Positions 42,436-52,566 of a DNA stretch of 64,000 nt are shown one piece after another. Under the pieces are notes generated by a model. The model saw only the letters and a program-made list of their open reading frames with translations, had not been told where the DNA came from and did not search any database. The number at the start of each line of letters is the position of its first letter. Position 1 is the first letter of the stretch. The stretch is from Arthrobacter sp. B0490 (GTDB taxonomy: Bacteria > Actinomycetota > Actinomycetes > Actinomycetales > Micrococcaceae): contig NZ_PJIR01000003.1 of NCBI RefSeq assembly GCF_002929355.1, positions 248,001 through 312,000 of the forward strand. Direction: 5' to 3'. The translations under genes were made by a program, and so were the position numbers.

Positions 42436-44273
42436 CGTGCACCCCGGACGTCGTCGATGCGCACGATGCCGCGGCTGAGGGCCGTCAGCGGGACGCGCTC
42501 CTCGTAGGGGTTGCGGATGGTCCGCACGCGCAGGTGCCGCTTGCGCGTGAAGGCGGTCGCGACGAGCAGTGCGCCCAGCAGCAGCCAGACGAACGTCAGC
42601 GGCTGGAACACGGAGTTCAGGACGCTGTGGACCGTCGGGGCGGGGTGCCAGTTGAGCAGTTCGTTCTCCTCGACGACCGCGCCCGTGGACGTCTCGTCCC
42701 AGATGGCGGTGGTGCCGTACCCGCCCACGTTGTTGCCGGTGACCCGGGTGTCGGGGACGTTCCCGCGGAGGGAGACGCCGTGTCCGGAGAGCGAGGTCAT
42801 GGTGTTGCCGGTGACCGTCGCCGAGGCGTCCCGGACGTACACGCCGGTGTCGCCGCCGGAGATGGAGTTCCTGCGGATGTCGGCCTGTGCGCCGGTCTCG
42901 CGGACGGCGATGCCCTGCTGGCGCTGGTCGCGGATCTCGTTGTCGATGATGGCGACGCCCTGGGCTCCGTAGTTCACGACGACGCCGACCTCGTTGCCCC
43001 GGATGGTGTTGCCGGTGAGACGCAGGTTGTCGCCGCCGCTGACCTCGACGCCGTAGCGGCCGTTGTCGCTGACGGTGCTCTTGACGACGCGGTTCGCGCC
43101 GTAGGTGACGACCGCCGTGCCGACGGCGTTGGGGCCGTCCGCGAGGGGCTGTCCGTCGAGGGAGATCCCGTTGCGTCCGTTGCCCCTCGCCGTGACGTCC
43201 TGCAGCTGGACCCGCATGCTGGACCGGCCGACGGTGATGCCGTCCACCGCGTTGTCCGACGACGTCGTGCCGGTGATGGTCGCGTCGGTGACGGAGCGGT
43301 GGAGTACCAGGCCGTCCACGAGGCTGCCCCGGATCGTGGTGTCGCGGATGGCGACGTCGCGGGCATTGGTGATGAAGAGGCCGAAGGCGTTGTCCTTCAC
43401 CGTGAGGTTGTCGATGCCGGCGGTCACGACGCTGTAGTCGAGGTCCGACTGGTCGGCGAGGGACTGGAGGTCCGCCTCGGGGAGCAGGCGGGCGCCCGCC
43501 GGTGCCACGGGGTCGGCCGTCGCCGGCGCGTCCTGGAAGGTTCCGGCGGTGTCCGTGCCGGTCAGCGCGAGGCCGCCGGTGTTGCCGCTCCAGAAGCCGA
43601 GGGAGGAGACGGTGGTGTGGGAGAACGAGGCATGGCCGCCGATCATCCGCACGTAGGCCCGTCCGTCGGAGGTGTCGGTGTCGACGCCCACGCCGTTCCA
43701 GCTCGTGAGCGCGACATCGGCTTCCGGGGTACCGGCGATGGCCAGGGAGCCGCCGAGGGCGACGATCGAGACGAAGGCCTCCTCGTCGCTCTGCATGCGG
43801 ACGGTGACGCCGTCTCCCCCGTTCAGGGACAGGGTGGCGCCGGGCAGCACCACGATGTTCTCGCTCAGCAGGAACGTCGACGACGCCAGCTGCTTGAAGG
43901 TGTCCGGCGCGAGCTGGAGGAGGTCCGCGGTGGTGTACGGGATGGTGCGGGCCGGCAGCACGAGCGTGTCCGTGGCCCCCGTGTGGAGGCGGTACGGGCC
44001 TTCGAGGCCGTCGACGCGCCAGCGGGCCGCCGAGGCGATGGTCCGCACGTAGACGAGGCGTTCCTCCTCGCTCTGGACGATCCGGGCCTCGCTGCGGGGG
44101 TCCCCGGTGTAGAGCTCGCCCTGCACGTTGCCGTTGGCGGCGATCTCGTTGCGTCCGACGGCGTCGGCCTCGGACTCCTTCCACACGTTGCCGGCGGCGA
44201 GGAAACCCGCTCCGACGAGTGCGATGAAGACGAGGGCGAGGATGCCGAAGAGGATCGGTTTGCGGTTGGTCAT
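42432..44273 (-). CDS. Large membrane beta-helix protein (NosD/AlgG-like fold)
   Basis: A 613-aa protein: N-terminal membrane helix (about residues 7-27), a beta domain, a parallel beta-helix of repeating N-x-[IV]-x-G units (NRVVKSTVSDNGRYGVEVSG, GNTIRGNEVGVVVNYGAQGV, IDNEIRDQRQQGIAVRE), and a C-terminal membrane helix (about 565-585, FVWLLLGALLVATAF) with a basic cytoplasmic tail. Two membrane anchors place the helix outside. The fold is that of NosD, AlgG and similar carbohydrate-binding proteins. It is coupled by ATGA overlaps to both the GT2 gene before it and the beta-helix gene after it. Confidence 0.83.
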   Translation of the reverse strand: MTNRKPILFGILALVFIALVGAGFLAAGNVWKESEADAVGRNEIAANGNVQGELYTGDPRSEARIVQSEEERLVYVRTIASAARWRVDGLEGPYRLHTGATDTLVLPARTIPYTTADLLQLAPDTFKQLASSTFLLSENIVVLPGATLSLNGGDGVTVRMQSDEEAFVSIVALGGSLAIAGTPEADVALTSWNGVGVDTDTSDGRAYVRMIGGHASFSHTTVSSLGFWSGNTGGLALTGTDTAGTFQDAPATADPVAPAGARLLPEADLQSLADQSDLDYSVVTAGIDNLTVKDNAFGLFITNARDVAIRDTTIRGSLVDGLVLHRSVTDATITGTTSSDNAVDGITVGRSSMRVQLQDVTARGNGRNGISLDGQPLADGPNAVGTAVVTYGANRVVKSTVSDNGRYGVEVSGGDNLRLTGNTIRGNEVGVVVNYGAQGVAIIDNEIRDQRQQGIAVRETGAQADIRRNSISGGDTGVYVRDASATVTGNTMTSLSGHGVSLRGNVPDTRVTGNNVGGYGTTAIWDETSTGAVVEENELLNWHPAPTVHSVLNSVFQPLTFVWLLLGALLVATAFTRKRHLRVRTIRNPYEERVPLTALSRGIVRIDDVRGAR

Positions 44274-45637
44274 ACGACGGCCCCCCGGGTGTCCTGGTCG
44301 GAGAGAACCGACGCGGGGGTCATGGAGTCGAGGCTCAGGGCGTCCTGTCCGTCGCCGCCGACCTGGTCGGCGTGGCGGGTCAGCCAGCCCTGCTTGTTCA
44401 TGGTGGCGAAGGCGTACAGCTTGATGGGCAGGGCCACGAGGATCACGGCGAAGGCGAGGACGGGCAGGATCAGGATGTCCTTGGGGTGGCGGCGGAGGTG
44501 GGAGGCGCCGCGGATGCCGCGGCCGAGGAGGAGCCAGCTCAGGGCGGCGGCGACGCCGAGCACCGTGAAGTCCAGGCGGTTGAAGATCAGGTAGAACATG
44601 GTCAGGCCCATGGTGACCGGCGTGAGCAGGATCTGCAGGACGGTGACCTTGGTGATGAAGGGGGTGCGCCACAGCCACCCGGTGCCGATGGCCGTCAGGT
44701 AGCAGCGGTAGGAGTTGCGGCTCCAGCGGATGCGCTGCTTGACGAAGGCGCGGAAGCTGGAGGGGAACATCGAGAGGGCCCGCGCCGTCGACTGGTGCAC
44801 GGTCTTGTAGCCGGAGGCAAGGACCAGCCAGGTCAGGCGGCCGTCGTCCCCGGAGATGCAGCGCTTCCCGAGGAAGTACTCGTTCTCGAGGTGCTCGAGG
44901 ACGGGCAGGACGGCGGAGCGGCGGTAGACGGCCGTGCGGCCGGAGATGCACGGGACGGCGCCGGCGGCACCCATGGCGGGGACGTAGTCGAGGTAGCGCA
45001 GGTTCACGAGCCAGTCGGCGACGCGGCGCCACACGCTGGAGTCGCGCTGGAAGACGTTCTGGTGGGTGCCCACGGCTCCGACGAGCGGGTCGACGAAGGG
45101 CATCTGGACGTTGCGCAGCAGCTCCGGCTGCCACCAGGTGTCGGAGTCCGTGAGCACCAGGATGTCGTACTTCGCGAGGCGGATCCCGGCGCCGAGTGCG
45201 GAGCGCTTGCCCACGTGGTGGAACAGGATCGGCTTGATGGTCGGGTCCCCGAGGGCCTCGATCCGGGCGTAGGCGTCCAGGTCCTCGACGTCGAGGACGA
45301 TGATGATCTCGTCGGGACGCTGCGCACGCCACGATTCGAGCGCGCTCATCAGGATGTCCGGGTCCTCGTGGAAGGACGGCACCACCACGGACGTCGTCGC
45401 GGTGTGGTCCGTCACGATCGGCTTCGCACGGTGGGAGAGGATGAAGCGGTAGAGCCAGAGGCCCCAGACGATGGCGCCGGCGACCGCGATCGGGAAGTAG
45501 GGGGAGACCTCGGCCCAGAAGGCACTGACGTCGGTCCAGTCGAGGGCGGCGGTCCAGGAGGACCACGTGTCGCCCAGGGCCTGCGCGCCGAGATCTACGG
45601 CGGAGGCTGGGCTGGCGGCGAGCGCGAGTGATTGCAT
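44270..45637 (-). CDS. Processive GT2 polysaccharide synthase (Alg8/hyaluronan-synthase type)
   Basis: A 455-aa membrane glycosyltransferase: an N-terminal helix (about residues 48-67), a cytoplasmic GT-A domain with VVVPSFHEDP, D-x-D in DSDTWW (164-166), the acceptor-site aspartates GDD (263-265) and the processive-synthase motif QRIRW (301-305), then four C-terminal membrane helices. These are the signature elements of enzymes that polymerise and extrude cellulose, hyaluronan or alginate. Together with a UDP-glucuronate enzyme in the same operon it probably makes a glucuronate-containing polymer. AAGGA precedes the ATG; the gene overlaps the next by 4 nt. Confidence 0.9.
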   Translation of the reverse strand: MQSLALAASPASAVDLGAQALGDTWSSWTAALDWTDVSAFWAEVSPYFPIAVAGAIVWGLWLYRFILSHRAKPIVTDHTATTSVVVPSFHEDPDILMSALESWRAQRPDEIIIVLDVEDLDAYARIEALGDPTIKPILFHHVGKRSALGAGIRLAKYDILVLTDSDTWWQPELLRNVQMPFVDPLVGAVGTHQNVFQRDSSVWRRVADWLVNLRYLDYVPAMGAAGAVPCISGRTAVYRRSAVLPVLEHLENEYFLGKRCISGDDGRLTWLVLASGYKTVHQSTARALSMFPSSFRAFVKQRIRWSRNSYRCYLTAIGTGWLWRTPFITKVTVLQILLTPVTMGLTMFYLIFNRLDFTVLGVAAALSWLLLGRGIRGASHLRRHPKDILILPVLAFAVILVALPIKLYAFATMNKQGWLTRHADQVGGDGQDALSLDSMTPASVLSDQDTRGAVV

Positions 45638-46178
45638 CGGTGTCCTTGGAAAATGAGACGGCTGTCGGGATGCACGTCAGCGGGCGTAGGGCGCCTTCCA
45701 CCGCCGCAGCAGTGCTGCGTCCTGGTGTGGCAGTCGGTCCGATCAATGATCAGGACCCGTTCCCTTTCTTGAGACTAGGGGGGCTCGCCAGACCCTGTCC
45801 TACTCTAAAAAAAGTCGCCACTACTCGGTACTACTTAGGCGCTCTAGCGGGTCCTTCCGCACCCCGATCCGGGCCGCTGGCTGCCCTGCGGACCTCCTGC
45901 ACCGGACGGCGTCGGGGCTTCCGGGCTGCCGGCCGGGTAGTGTCCGGAGGCAACCTACAGTGCCGTGACCTGCGGCTTCATCCCTCGAGTACCGCGGGTC
46001 CCTCCATCGACGGGCGGGAGCGCGGGGCGCCTGAAGGGCCGTGGCTGCGTCCCCCCGGGCGGGGTCCTCGACTACTTGCCCGGTCGAGCCTGGGGCTCGG
46101 TGCCGACCATTCTTAACAAGCCGGTGTGTGATCCGAAACATGCCCGACCAGCCGCCGAAACGGGGGCGGGAGGAGGAC
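45638..46178. promoter_or_regulatory. Long control region of the GT2 operon with several TACT boxes
   Basis: 541 bp without a gene, between the 3' end of the ABC-F gene and the start of the GT2 operon, both on the minus strand. It holds ACTACTTGC at 46071-46079 (plus strand), TACTCTA at 45801-45807, TACTCGG at 45822-45828 and TACTTAG at 45832-45838 (periods 21 and 10 bp), and TACTCGA on the minus strand at 45985-45991. An A7 tract lies at 45807-45813. Only the GT2 operon can be driven from here. Confidence 0.55.
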
Positions 46179-48008
<1,830 letters not shown>

Positions 48009-48077
48009 GGAGATACTGCTTTCGGTTGGAGCGATGCGCTGGATGCGCGGTGTGCGCGAGGGACGCTGCGGGCCCGG

Positions 48078-49040
48078 TCAGCCGGCGACGATGCGGGCCC
48101 CGTGGGCGGGGCCGCGGACCGACGCCGCCTGCAGTCCCTCCGCCGCGAGGAGGGACTCGAGTTCGGCCGCGTGGCCCGAGCTCTGCGTCAGGAACGCGAT
48201 CGTGGGACCGGAGCCGGAGACGATCCCGGCCAGGGCTCCCGCGATCCTGCCCGTCTCAAGGATATCGCCCAGCGCCGGGGCGAGTTCGAGCGAGGCCTGC
48301 TGCAGGTCGTTGTGGAGCAGCGGGGCCAGGCCGAGGGCGTCGCCGGCCCGCATGGCGCCGAGGATGGCGGGGTCGATCTGCGGCTGCGGGTCCGGTTCCA
48401 CGCCGTCGCGCAGGCGGATCTCGTCGAGCCTGCGGTACACCTCGGGCGTGGAGAGCCCGTAGTCGGAGGTCACCAGGACCCAGTGCAGGGGCGTCTTGGA
48501 GATGGCCGGCGTGAGCTGGTCGCCCACCCCGAGCCCGACGGCGGTGCCCCCGACGAGCGCGAAGGGCACGTCGGCGCCGAGGTCGACGGCGATCTTCGCG
48601 AGTTCGTCCCGGGAGAAGCCGCTGCCCCACAGGGCGTCGCAGGCCAGCAGGGCCGCCGCGGCGTCGGCCGATCCCCCGCCCATGCCGCCGGAGATGGGCA
48701 CCCGCTTGGTGATGTCGAGGACGACCCCGGTGCGTCCCGGACTGACTTCGGCGAGGAGCTCGGCGGCGCGGACCGCGAGGTTGGTGCGGTCCAGCGGGAT
48801 GGAGTCGTGCGGCAGGTTCAGGGTGCCCTGGCCGTTCACGGTCACGGTGATGCCGCCGCCGGGCGCCTCGGTGGCCGTGACCTCCTCGTACAGGGAGACG
48901 GCGAGGAACACGCTGGCGATCCCGTGGTACCCGTCCTCGCGCGGGGGTCCCACCTTGAGGGAGACGTTGATCTTCCCGGGGGCCCGGACGCGGACGGAGC
49001 GGGTTCCGGCGCGCATGTCGAACGTTCTGCCCGGGACCAT
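48078..49040 (-). CDS. ispE: 4-diphosphocytidyl-2-C-methyl-D-erythritol kinase
   Basis: A GHMP kinase of the MEP isoprenoid pathway. The 320-aa product has PGKINVSLKVG at the N-terminus, the ATP-binding GGMGGGSADAAAALL and the C-terminal SGSGPTIAFL motif. ATG 49040 was chosen; TAGGTT lies 7 nt upstream, suggesting a leaderless mRNA in addition to readthrough from rsmA. ATG 49016 is a possible later start. The open frame to 49226 lies in rsmA. It follows rsmA by 10 nt. Confidence 0.93.
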   Translation of the reverse strand: MVPGRTFDMRAGTRSVRVRAPGKINVSLKVGPPREDGYHGIASVFLAVSLYEEVTATEAPGGGITVTVNGQGTLNLPHDSIPLDRTNLAVRAAELLAEVSPGRTGVVLDITKRVPISGGMGGGSADAAAALLACDALWGSGFSRDELAKIAVDLGADVPFALVGGTAVGLGVGDQLTPAISKTPLHWVLVTSDYGLSTPEVYRRLDEIRLRDGVEPDPQPQIDPAILGAMRAGDALGLAPLLHNDLQQASLELAPALGDILETGRIAGALAGIVSGSGPTIAFLTQSSGHAAELESLLAAEGLQAASVRGPAHGARIVAG

Positions 49041-49050
49041 ACCCACCAAC

Positions 49051-49956
49051 CTAGCCCACCGGCCGGGGTGCCGCCGGGGAGGCCGGTGCTTCCCGGCGGG
49101 CTTCCGCGATGCGCGCGAAGGCCGTGATGTCGAGCACCTCGCCGCGGGCCGTGGGATCCACGCCGGCGTCGCGCAGTGCCTGCTCGGCGAGGACGGGGCT
49201 GCCGGCCCAGCCCGCGAGCGCGGCACGCAGCGTCTTCCGGCGCTGCGCGAAGGCGGCGTCGATGACGGCGAACACCTGCTCGCGCGTGGCGCTCGTCGCG
49301 GGGGGTTCCCGGCGCGTGAAGCGGACGAGCCCGGAGGCGATCTTCGGGGCGGGCCAGAACACGTTCATGCCCACCCCCCCGGCCTTCGTCATGCTCGAGT
49401 ACCACGCGGCCTTCACGGACGGCACGCCGTAGGTCTTGGATCCCGGAGGAGCGGCGAGGCGGTCCGCGACCTCGTCCTGCACCATCACGAGCCCGTGGCG
49501 CAGGGAGGGGAAGCGCTCGAGGAGGTTGAGGACCACGGGCACGGCGACGTTGTACGGCAGGTTCGCGACGAGCGCCGTGGGCGGGTGCGGCAGCTCCGTG
49601 ACGCGCAGGGCGTCCTCGAGGAGGACATCGAGGGCTGCGGCGCGGTCGGGCCGCCACCGGGCGACGGTGTCGGGGAGTTTCCGGGCGAGGACCGGATCGA
49701 TCTCGACCGCGACCACGCGCTCGGCGGCGTCGAGCAGGCCCAGTGTGAGGGAGCCGAGGCCGGGCCCCACCTCGAGGACCGTCTCGTTGGGGCCGAGGTG
49801 CGCCGCGGCGACGATCCTGCGGATGGTGTTGCCGTCGATGACGAAGTTCTGTCCGAGGGTCTTGGTGGGACGGATGTCGACGTCGGCCGCGAGGCGCCTG
49901 ATGTCGGCGGCGCCGAAGAGGGGTGCGGGCGTGCCGGCGGCGGGGGGCGTAGTCAC
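49051..49956 (-). CDS. rsmA: 16S rRNA (adenine1518/1519-N6)-dimethyltransferase
   Basis: Dimethylates two adjacent adenines in the 3' hairpin of 16S rRNA late in 30S assembly. The 301-aa product has [10 protein letters not shown], the SAM-binding [10 protein letters not shown], acidic EID at the ribose site, the catalytic NLPYNV and the C-terminal [12 protein letters not shown]. The GTG start at 49956 has TACCAT exactly 6 nt before it and no ribosome-binding site, so it is probably leaderless. Confidence 0.96.
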   Translation of the reverse strand: MTTPPAAGTPAPLFGAADIRRLAADVDIRPTKTLGQNFVIDGNTIRRIVAAAHLGPNETVLEVGPGLGSLTLGLLDAAERVVAVEIDPVLARKLPDTVARWRPDRAAALDVLLEDALRVTELPHPPTALVANLPYNVAVPVVLNLLERFPSLRHGLVMVQDEVADRLAAPPGSKTYGVPSVKAAWYSSMTKAGGVGMNVFWPAPKIASGLVRFTRREPPATSATREQVFAVIDAAFAQRRKTLRAALAGWAGSPVLAEQALRDAGVDPTARGEVLDITAFARIAEARREAPASPAAPRPVG

Positions 49957-50320
49957 CCTGCCATGGTATCGGTCGCGCCGCGGCGCTCCGGCGGCTCGTC
50001 CGTTCCCCGGCGCCGTGGCCGGAGGGCCGGTGGGCGCCGGCCCGGGAGTCGGCGACGCCTGGTGGAGGCCCTGGTCTCAGGAGAGCCTCCGGCGCCGCCG
50101 ACCCATTCGGGGCTGCTTCCCTGCTGGGAAAAGGAAGCTGCCGGTCGTACCGTCGTCTTCCGGTCTCACGAGAAGGACGGTACTGGGAGGGCGGCCGGCT
50201 TCGGCGCGATGTAAGGTCGGCGGCGCCTCTCCTTCTAGAACAGTACGAAGGAGCGGCGGCACGGGCACGAGTGCCCCCTACCCGACTTCGGGGGGTCCGT
50301 ACTCGCCCCTCCGGCCGGTG
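49957..50320. other. Gap between tatD and rsmA
   Basis: 364 bp, mostly G and C, without a credible gene. In many actinobacteria a resuscitation-promoting factor gene sits exactly here; none is present. The region has a -10-like TACCAT for rsmA (49963-49968), a perfect CTCCTTC/GAAGGAG hairpin with an 11-nt loop (50228-50252), and a larger imperfect hairpin near 50149-50183 (TACCGTC with GACGGTA). Confidence 0.6.
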
Positions 50321-51340
50321 CTACGTGTGATCGGCGACACCCGCTACGGGGCGGTGTTTCCCGGGTTCTCCGGGCCGGTCCCAGGTGCCGTAGACGGCCT
50401 CCGTGTTCGCCGTCAGGCGTGCGCACAGGGAGTCGAGGTCGGCCTCCAGGAAGCCCGCCATGGCGCGCACCGTATAGGGGACGAGGTAGGCGGCGTTGGG
50501 CCGGCCGCGGAAGGGGTGCGGTGTGAGGAACGGTGCGTCGGTCTCGGTCAGGACGAGGGAGGGGTCCGCCACGAGCAGCGCCTCCCGCAGGTTCTCCGCG
50601 TTGCGGAACGTCACCGTCCCGGCGAAGGACATGTACCAGCCCTGCTCGTTGCAGATGCGCGCGAGGCCGGCGTCGCCCGAGAAGCAGTGCAGCACCACAC
50701 GGTCCGGGGCGCCGTCGGCCAGGAGGGTGGCCACGACGTCGTCGTGCGCGTCCCGGTCGTGGATCTGCAGCGCCTTGCCGAGCCGCTTGGCGATGTCGAT
50801 GTGGCGGCGGAACGACGTGAGCTGGCTGCCGCGCCCGCCCTCCCCCGTCCGGAAGTAGTCGAGCCCTGTCTCCCCGAGGGCACGGATGCGCGGACCGGCG
50901 GCGAGGCGTTCGATCTCCTCGAGGGCGTCGTCGAGCGTTCCCGCCCCCGCGAGCAGCGGGGCGTCGTTGGGGTGCAGCGCCACGGCACCGAGGAGCCGGG
51001 CGTCCTGCTCCACGACCTCGGCGGTGAAGCGCGACGACGCGAGGTCGGTGCCCACCTGGACGGCGCCCCGCACCCCTGCCGCCTCCGCCGCGTCGAGGGC
51101 GTCCCCGAGGGAGACGGCGGGGCCCTCGCTGAAGTCGAAGTGCGTGTGGTTGTCGATCACGGGGACGGGCAGCGGCTCCGGCAGGGGCGGGTAGGTGCCC
51201 TTGCGACGCCGTCGGGCCCCGTCGCCGCCCTCTCCCCCGTCGGCGGCCTGTGCCTCCCCCGTCTCCTCCGGCTCCCGGTAGGCCTGCGGCGTCTCCCCCA
51301 CCGCGTAGGGATGACGGACCGATGCTGCGCTGTTACACAT
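50321..51340 (-). CDS. TatD-family metal-dependent hydrolase
   Basis: A TIM-barrel amidohydrolase with DNase activity in characterised members. The 339-aa product shows the metal ligands in order: DNHTHFD, GETGLDY, H in IHDRDAHDD, HCFSG and TDAPF. A disordered N-terminal stretch of about 45 residues with RRRRKG precedes the domain. The ATG at 51340 has TAGGCT exactly 6 nt upstream and no ribosome-binding site, so the mRNA is probably leaderless. It starts the tatD-rsmA-ispE series. Confidence 0.93.
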   Translation of the reverse strand: MCNSAASVRHPYAVGETPQAYREPEETGEAQAADGGEGGDGARRRRKGTYPPLPEPLPVPVIDNHTHFDFSEGPAVSLGDALDAAEAAGVRGAVQVGTDLASSRFTAEVVEQDARLLGAVALHPNDAPLLAGAGTLDDALEEIERLAAGPRIRALGETGLDYFRTGEGGRGSQLTSFRRHIDIAKRLGKALQIHDRDAHDDVVATLLADGAPDRVVLHCFSGDAGLARICNEQGWYMSFAGTVTFRNAENLREALLVADPSLVLTETDAPFLTPHPFRGRPNAAYLVPYTVRAMAGFLEADLDSLCARLTANTEAVYGTWDRPGEPGKHRPVAGVADHT

Positions 51341-51346
51341 GGGACA

Positions 51347-51352
51347 AGCCTA
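51347..51352 (-). promoter_or_regulatory. Candidate -10 element of leaderless tatD
   Basis: TAGGCT on the minus strand lies 6 nt before the tatD ATG. The identical hexamer at identical distance precedes rsmI. No Shine-Dalgarno sequence is present. Confidence 0.55.
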
Positions 51353-51521
51353 GCCACGGGGCGGAACTTATCTCCCGGGGATCAAGTTGACCTAGTAATC
51401 TGTTGAATCAGCCAGGCCTGTCCTGCCCCGCGCCGGAACGGTCGTGGCGGTTCCCTGCGTGTCGCTCGCCTGGCCGTCCGGCTCGTGCGTGCCGCCGCAG
51501 CCGCACGCATGGAAGGTACCC

Positions 51522-52547
51522 ATGGACGTCCAGCACAACATCGCCGAGGCCGCAGCGGAACCCCGGACGGCGGCGCGGGTGGACCCGGACGTCCCCGGCG
51601 TCGGCTTCCACGACATCAGCACCCGCATCCTCGGCTCCATCAACACGGTCATCGACGGCAAGCCCGAGGCCGCGCGCCTCGCCCTCACCGTCCTGCTGGC
51701 CCAGGGCCACCTGCTCCTCGAGGACGTCCCCGGCGTCGGCAAGACGATGCTCGCGAAGACCCTCGCCCGGACGATCGACTGCACCGTGAACCGCATCCAG
51801 TTCACGCCCGACCTGCTGCCCTCGGACGTCACCGGGGTGTCCATCTTCAGCCAGGACACCCGGCGCTTCGAGTTCCGCCCCGGACCCGTCTTCGCGAACA
51901 TCGTGATCGGCGACGAGATCAACCGGGCGTCGGCCAAGACCCAGTCCTCGCTCCTCGAGTGCATGGAGGAGCACCAGGTGACCGTGGACGGCACCACCCA
52001 CGTGCTCGGCGACCCGTTCATGGTGGTCGCGACGCAGAACCCCATCGAGATGGAGGGCACGTACCCCCTTCCCGAGGCCCAGCGCGACCGCTTCATGGCG
52101 CGGATCTCCATGGGCTACCCCGACGCCCGGGCCGAGGCGGACATGCTCGAGACGCACCAGTCCGTGTCCCCGCTCGAGGGGATCCGTCCGGTGGCGAGCG
52201 TCTCCGACATCGCCGCCATGATGCGCGAGGTGCGCGGCGTGTACGTCTCGCCGGCCGTCAAGGACTACACCGTCGCCGTCGGGCACGCCACGCGCCAGCA
52301 CCCCCGCCTGCGCCTCGGCGCGAGTCCCCGGTCGCTGCTGCAGCTCCTCCGGGCGGCGAAGGCGGGCGCCGCGCTCGAGGGCCGCGACTTCGTGCTGCCC
52401 GACGACATCGCGTCCGTCGCCGACGCCGTACTCGCCCACCGCCTCCTGCTGGACCGCAAGGCGACGAGCGCGGGCGAGACGGCGTCGAGCATCGTGCACG
52501 ACATCCTCTCGCGGGTCCCGGTGGCCCGCGAGGCCCAGCGGCGATGA
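51522..52547 (+). CDS. MoxR-family AAA+ ATPase
   Basis: A 341-aa chaperone-like ATPase: Walker A DVPGVGKT, Walker B IVIGDEINRA, sensor 1 VVATQNPIE and the MoxR signature EGTYPLPEAQRDRF. It usually works with a neighbouring DUF58 protein in maturing membrane or metal-binding complexes. ATG 51522 was chosen for its GAAGG ribosome-binding site; the open frame to 51444 is Cys/Pro-rich and not conserved. It is divergent from tatD and heads a three-gene operon. Confidence 0.95.
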   Translation: MDVQHNIAEAAAEPRTAARVDPDVPGVGFHDISTRILGSINTVIDGKPEAARLALTVLLAQGHLLLEDVPGVGKTMLAKTLARTIDCTVNRIQFTPDLLPSDVTGVSIFSQDTRRFEFRPGPVFANIVIGDEINRASAKTQSSLLECMEEHQVTVDGTTHVLGDPFMVVATQNPIEMEGTYPLPEAQRDRFMARISMGYPDARAEADMLETHQSVSPLEGIRPVASVSDIAAMMREVRGVYVSPAVKDYTVAVGHATRQHPRLRLGASPRSLLQLLRAAKAGAALEGRDFVLPDDIASVADAVLAHRLLLDRKATSAGETASSIVHDILSRVPVAREAQRR

Positions 52548-52566
52548 CGGCCCGGGCAGGCGCCTG

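Noticed and set aside
42432..45746. A single 1104-codon gene
   Set aside because: Only the part from 44273 downward is protein-like (beta-helix protein). Above that it is the wrong frame of the GT2 gene, which has its own start, motifs and an ATGA junction.
50149..50183. Third copy of the 99-bp inverted-repeat element
   Set aside because: It shares CCGTCGTC and GACGG words, but the arms are imperfect, length is much shorter, and the inner CCTTTT and GTGAAA are missing.
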